DNA of 7,951 bases from an uncultured Christensenella sp. (GTDB lineage: Bacteria > Bacillota > Clostridia > Christensenellales > Borkfalkiaceae): contig CAJUGP010000059.1 in assembly GCA_910586365.1 (NCBI GenBank), forward strand, positions 550-8,500, given 5' to 3'. The position numbers and the translations under genes were made by a program. Of this stretch, positions 6,076-7,951 are shown piece after piece. Numbering within the stretch: the first letter of the stretch is position 1; every line of letters starts with the position of its first letter. Below the pieces are notes generated by a model that saw nothing but the letters and a program-made list of their open reading frames with translations, did not search any database and was not told the origin of the DNA.

Positions 6076-7598
6076 ATTACGCAGGTTTAGGCGTTTGGTC
6101 GGTACTTATTATCATTGCGGTGCTGCTTTTCAGCTTGCTGCTCGGGAATATTCTGCGGCATTTTATTCCTGCATTGAAAAAATCGCTGATCCCCGTTTCG
6201 GTGTTGGGCGGTCTGCTGCTTTTGATTGTTTCCACGATCACGTATTATTGCGCAGGCGAATACTTTTTCAATCTTCCGCTCTTCGGCGGCAACGGCGAAG
6301 GCGGACGGATGAGCGGCATGAACGTGCTCGAAGTGCTTACGTATCACTGTTTGGGCATCGGCTTCGTTGCGACGGGCATGCGTTCTTCCAAAAAGAAATT
6401 CGGGAAAAAGAGAGCGGGCGAAATCTTCGATTCGGGGCTTGTGACCGTAAACGGCTATCTTGTGCAGGCGTTTATCGGATTGGCAATCACCTTAGTCGGA
6501 GCCTATCTTCTGCATACCGACGGTCTTATTTCCGCGGCGGGCATTTTGCTCGCGTTCGGGTTCGGGCAGGGTACGGGGCAGGCGCTCAATTACGGCAATA
6601 TTTTTGAAAAAGAATACGGCTTTACGGGGGGGGGTAATTTCGGATTGACGATCGCGGCGCTCGGCTTCCTCGTTGCGTGCATCGTCGGCGTGATCTACAT
6701 CAACGTCATGCGCCGCAGAGGGCAGATCAAAATCGTCGAACGCGAAAAAGAAAACAACCTTTCCGATTACGAGGACGAAAACGAAATTTCGATCGTGTCG
6801 TCAATGGACAAACTCACCGTGCAGGTGGCGATCGTGCTGGCAATCTACGGCGCGTCGTTCGGGTTGATGTACGGACTTTCGGCGCTGATTCCTTCGCTTG
6901 CGAACACGCTGTTCGGGTTTAATTTCTTTATCGGCGTGTTGCTGACGCTTCCCGTGAAAGCGGTGCTCAATAAACTTTACGATAAAAAGATCATTAAAAA
7001 GCAGATCGTCAATAATTTCATGATGGATCGGATCGGCGGTTTTGCGTTCGACCTCATGATCGTGGCGGGCGTTGCTGCCATTCAGATCCCGCTTTTGACG
7101 TCGTATTGGGGCTTGTTGTTGATCTTGGCGGTCTCGGGTGCGCTCGTCACGGTGTTTTACGTGAATTTTGTGTGCAAACGGCAGTTCGGGGTGTACCGTC
7201 ACGAGCAGTTCCTTGCCTTCTTCGGCATGCTGACGGGTACGGCGAGTACGGGCATGATCTTGCTGCGCGAGATTGACGGAACGTACCGCACGCCCGCAAG
7301 CGAAAATCTTGTTTATCAAACCGCTCCCGCCATGGTGTTCGGTTTCCCGCTCATGTTTTTGGCGACTTACGCGCCGACGAGCGATCTTGCGGCGCTTATC
7401 ACCTGTTTGATCGTGGGCGCGTCGTTCGTCGTTCTCAATCTCGTACTCTTCCGTAATCGCATTTTTAAGCGAAGGAAAGCCGAAGGGGCGGCGGAGAACG
7501 CGGAACAGGAAGGCGCGCTTTCGCCCGATACGGAAGAAAGCGTTCCATCGGATCGCGGCGGAGCGGAAAGCGAACCTTCTTCCGACGATACGCAGTAA
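6072..7598 (+). CDS. GltS-family sodium/glutamate-type symporter
   Basis: This is a 508-residue multi-spanning membrane protein of the glutamate:sodium symporter (ESS/GltS) family, which imports glutamate or a related anion with sodium. It has two inverted halves. In the first, membrane segments (about 7-27, 38-58, 86-103, 127-147, 189-211) surround the re-entrant loop GFGQGTGQA (163-171). In the second, segments (about 249-270, 280-297, 322-365, 414-461) surround the matching loop GMLTGTASTGM (385-395). A charged cytoplasmic loop joins them (212-247). Residues 466-508 form an unusual tail: first basic (KRRK), then Glu/Ser/Asp-rich, with no clear domain. E. coli GltS is about 400 residues; the excess lies mainly in the middle loop and tail. 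GGGAGGGA at 6061-6068 precedes the ATG, which overlaps the acyltransferase stop (ATGA). Glutamate as substrate is from family resemblance only. Confidence 0.88.
   Translation: MNYAGLGVWSVLIIIAVLLFSLLLGNILRHFIPALKKSLIPVSVLGGLLLLIVSTITYYCAGEYFFNLPLFGGNGEGGRMSGMNVLEVLTYHCLGIGFVATGMRSSKKKFGKKRAGEIFDSGLVTVNGYLVQAFIGLAITLVGAYLLHTDGLISAAGILLAFGFGQGTGQALNYGNIFEKEYGFTGGGNFGLTIAALGFLVACIVGVIYINVMRRRGQIKIVEREKENNLSDYEDENEISIVSSMDKLTVQVAIVLAIYGASFGLMYGLSALIPSLANTLFGFNFFIGVLLTLPVKAVLNKLYDKKIIKKQIVNNFMMDRIGGFAFDLMIVAGVAAIQIPLLTSYWGLLLILAVSGALVTVFYVNFVCKRQFGVYRHEQFLAFFGMLTGTASTGMILLREIDGTYRTPASENLVYQTAPAMVFGFPLMFLATYAPTSDLAALITCLIVGASFVVLNLVLFRNRIFKRRKAEGAAENAEQEGALSPDTEESVPSDRGGAESEPSSDDTQ
6626..6634 (+). 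other. Run of nine G inside the symporter gene
   Basis: Nine consecutive G bases encode part of Thr-Gly-Gly-Gly (185-188), just before the NFGLT segment that opens a membrane helix. The frame is intact as given. One slipped base would cut the protein after its first half, so this is either a possible slippage switch or a sequencing-error hotspot. Confidence 0.9.
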
Positions 7599-7603
7599 AG
7601 AAT

Positions 7604-7635
7604 AAAGCTCTCGGACAAGTTGTCCGAGAGCTTTT
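7604..7635 (+). terminator. Intrinsic terminator after the symporter gene
   Basis: Perfect palindrome: the left arm 7604-7618 (AAAGCTCTCGGACAA) pairs with 7620-7634 around a single central G. The GC-rich core CTCTCGGACA gives a stable hairpin with a short T4 run (7632-7635). It starts 5 nt after the stop codon. Because it is symmetric with A residues on the left, it may also stop transcription arriving from the repeat array. Confidence 0.88.
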
Positions 7636-7951
7636 CGGAATGACAGTAGGGCGTTCTGTCACGTTGAGCGAAGTCGAAACGTCTTGGATTCCTCAACTGC
7701 GTTCGGAATGACAGTAGGACGCGGCAATGGTGCGTGCGGAATGACAGAGGGGCGTTCTGTCACGTTGAGCGAAGTCGAAACGTCTCAGATTCCTCGACTA
7801 TGCTCGGAATGACAGTAGGGCGCGGCGATGGTGCGTGCGGAATGACAGAGGGGCATTCTGTCACGTTGAGCGAAGTCGAAACGTCTTGGATTCCTCAACT
7901 GCGTTCGGAATGACAGTAGGACGCGGCAATGGTGCGTGCGGAATGACAGAG
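7636..7951. repeat. Tandem 101-bp repeat array with internal imperfect palindromes
   Basis: No gene is visible here. Units begin at 7654, 7755 and 7856 (period 101); the last is cut by the window edge after 96 bases, and a partial copy (7636-7653) abuts the terminator. Each unit holds an imperfect 59-bp palindrome (7656-7714, 7757-7815, 7858-7916). It starts CTGTCACGTTGAGCGAAG and ends CGGAATGACAG, the terminal CTGTCA/TGACAG arms being exact complements. A 42-bp spacer follows, with a second CGGAATGACAG. Units 1 and 3 are identical over 96 bases; unit 2 differs at eight sites, all transitions. The core resembles palindromic intergenic repeats I recall from many bacterial genomes (GTCATTCCGAGC...GTCGAGGAATC type), so a REP/MITE-like origin is likely. 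No transposase or open frame of its own is present. Confidence 0.93.

Noticed and set aside
6026..6607. 193-residue frame overlapping the acyltransferase end and the symporter start
   Set aside because: It is Arg/Ser-rich with no recognisable motif and is fully overlapped by two genes with clear family motifs and ribosome binding sites.
7465..7662. Antisense frames running from the repeat region into the symporter gene
   Set aside because: They cross the terminator and repeat DNA, have no motif and lie opposite the symporter's low-complexity tail.
7654..7951. CRISPR-like array
   Set aside because: The period is 101 bp and the whole unit repeats, spacer included; there are no unique spacers, the core is a long palindrome and no cas gene is visible.

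Overview
The window reads as a chromosomal stretch of a low-to-medium GC, Gram-positive (Bacillota/Clostridia-like) bacterium, probably an uncultured anaerobe. The grounds are a lipoprotein signal peptide, AGGAG-type ribosome binding sites, a TTG start behind a textbook sigma-A promoter, ATGA-type start/stop overlaps and compact intrinsic terminators. The exact taxon cannot be fixed from the sequence alone.

Positions 3-4603 (+ strand) look like the downstream part of one operon with five genes: a 5'-truncated alpha/beta-hydrolase esterase, an SGNH/GDSL-esterase lipoprotein, a ROK sugar kinase, a long RpiB/LacA/LacB-type sugar-phosphate isomerase and a GmhA-like SIS-domain isomerase. Spacings are 10 nt, 14 nt (or a 4-nt overlap), 45 nt and a 4-nt overlap, and a strong intrinsic terminator follows at 4631-4656. 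The set suggests ester removal from a sugar or glycan outside the cell, then phosphorylation of the sugar and aldose/ketose interconversion inside. The substrate is unknown. The isomerase lacks both histidines expected for ribose-5-phosphate chemistry, and no transporter or aldolase for the route is visible here.

Positions 4656-4730 (- strand) hold a tRNA-Arg(CCT) with encoded CCA and its own promoter at 4740-4768. It converges on the operon and shares its bidirectional terminator.

Positions 4831-7598 (+ strand) are a second, two-gene operon with a near-consensus promoter. The first gene is a PlsC/LPLAT-type acyltransferase carrying a CxxC zinc ribbon and a C-terminal extension. The second, overlapping by 4 nt, is a GltS-family sodium/glutamate-type symporter with an acidic C-terminal tail. 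A run of nine G residues lies inside the symporter gene. A 31-nt palindromic terminator closes the operon.

Positions 7636-7951 contain no gene. They hold at least three tandem 101-bp units, each containing an imperfect 59-bp palindrome. Units 1 and 3 are identical over the visible 96 bases and unit 2 differs by eight transitions. The array runs off the window. The most unusual elements are the kinase/two-isomerase cassette, the atypical RpiB homologue and the A-B-A repeat array.
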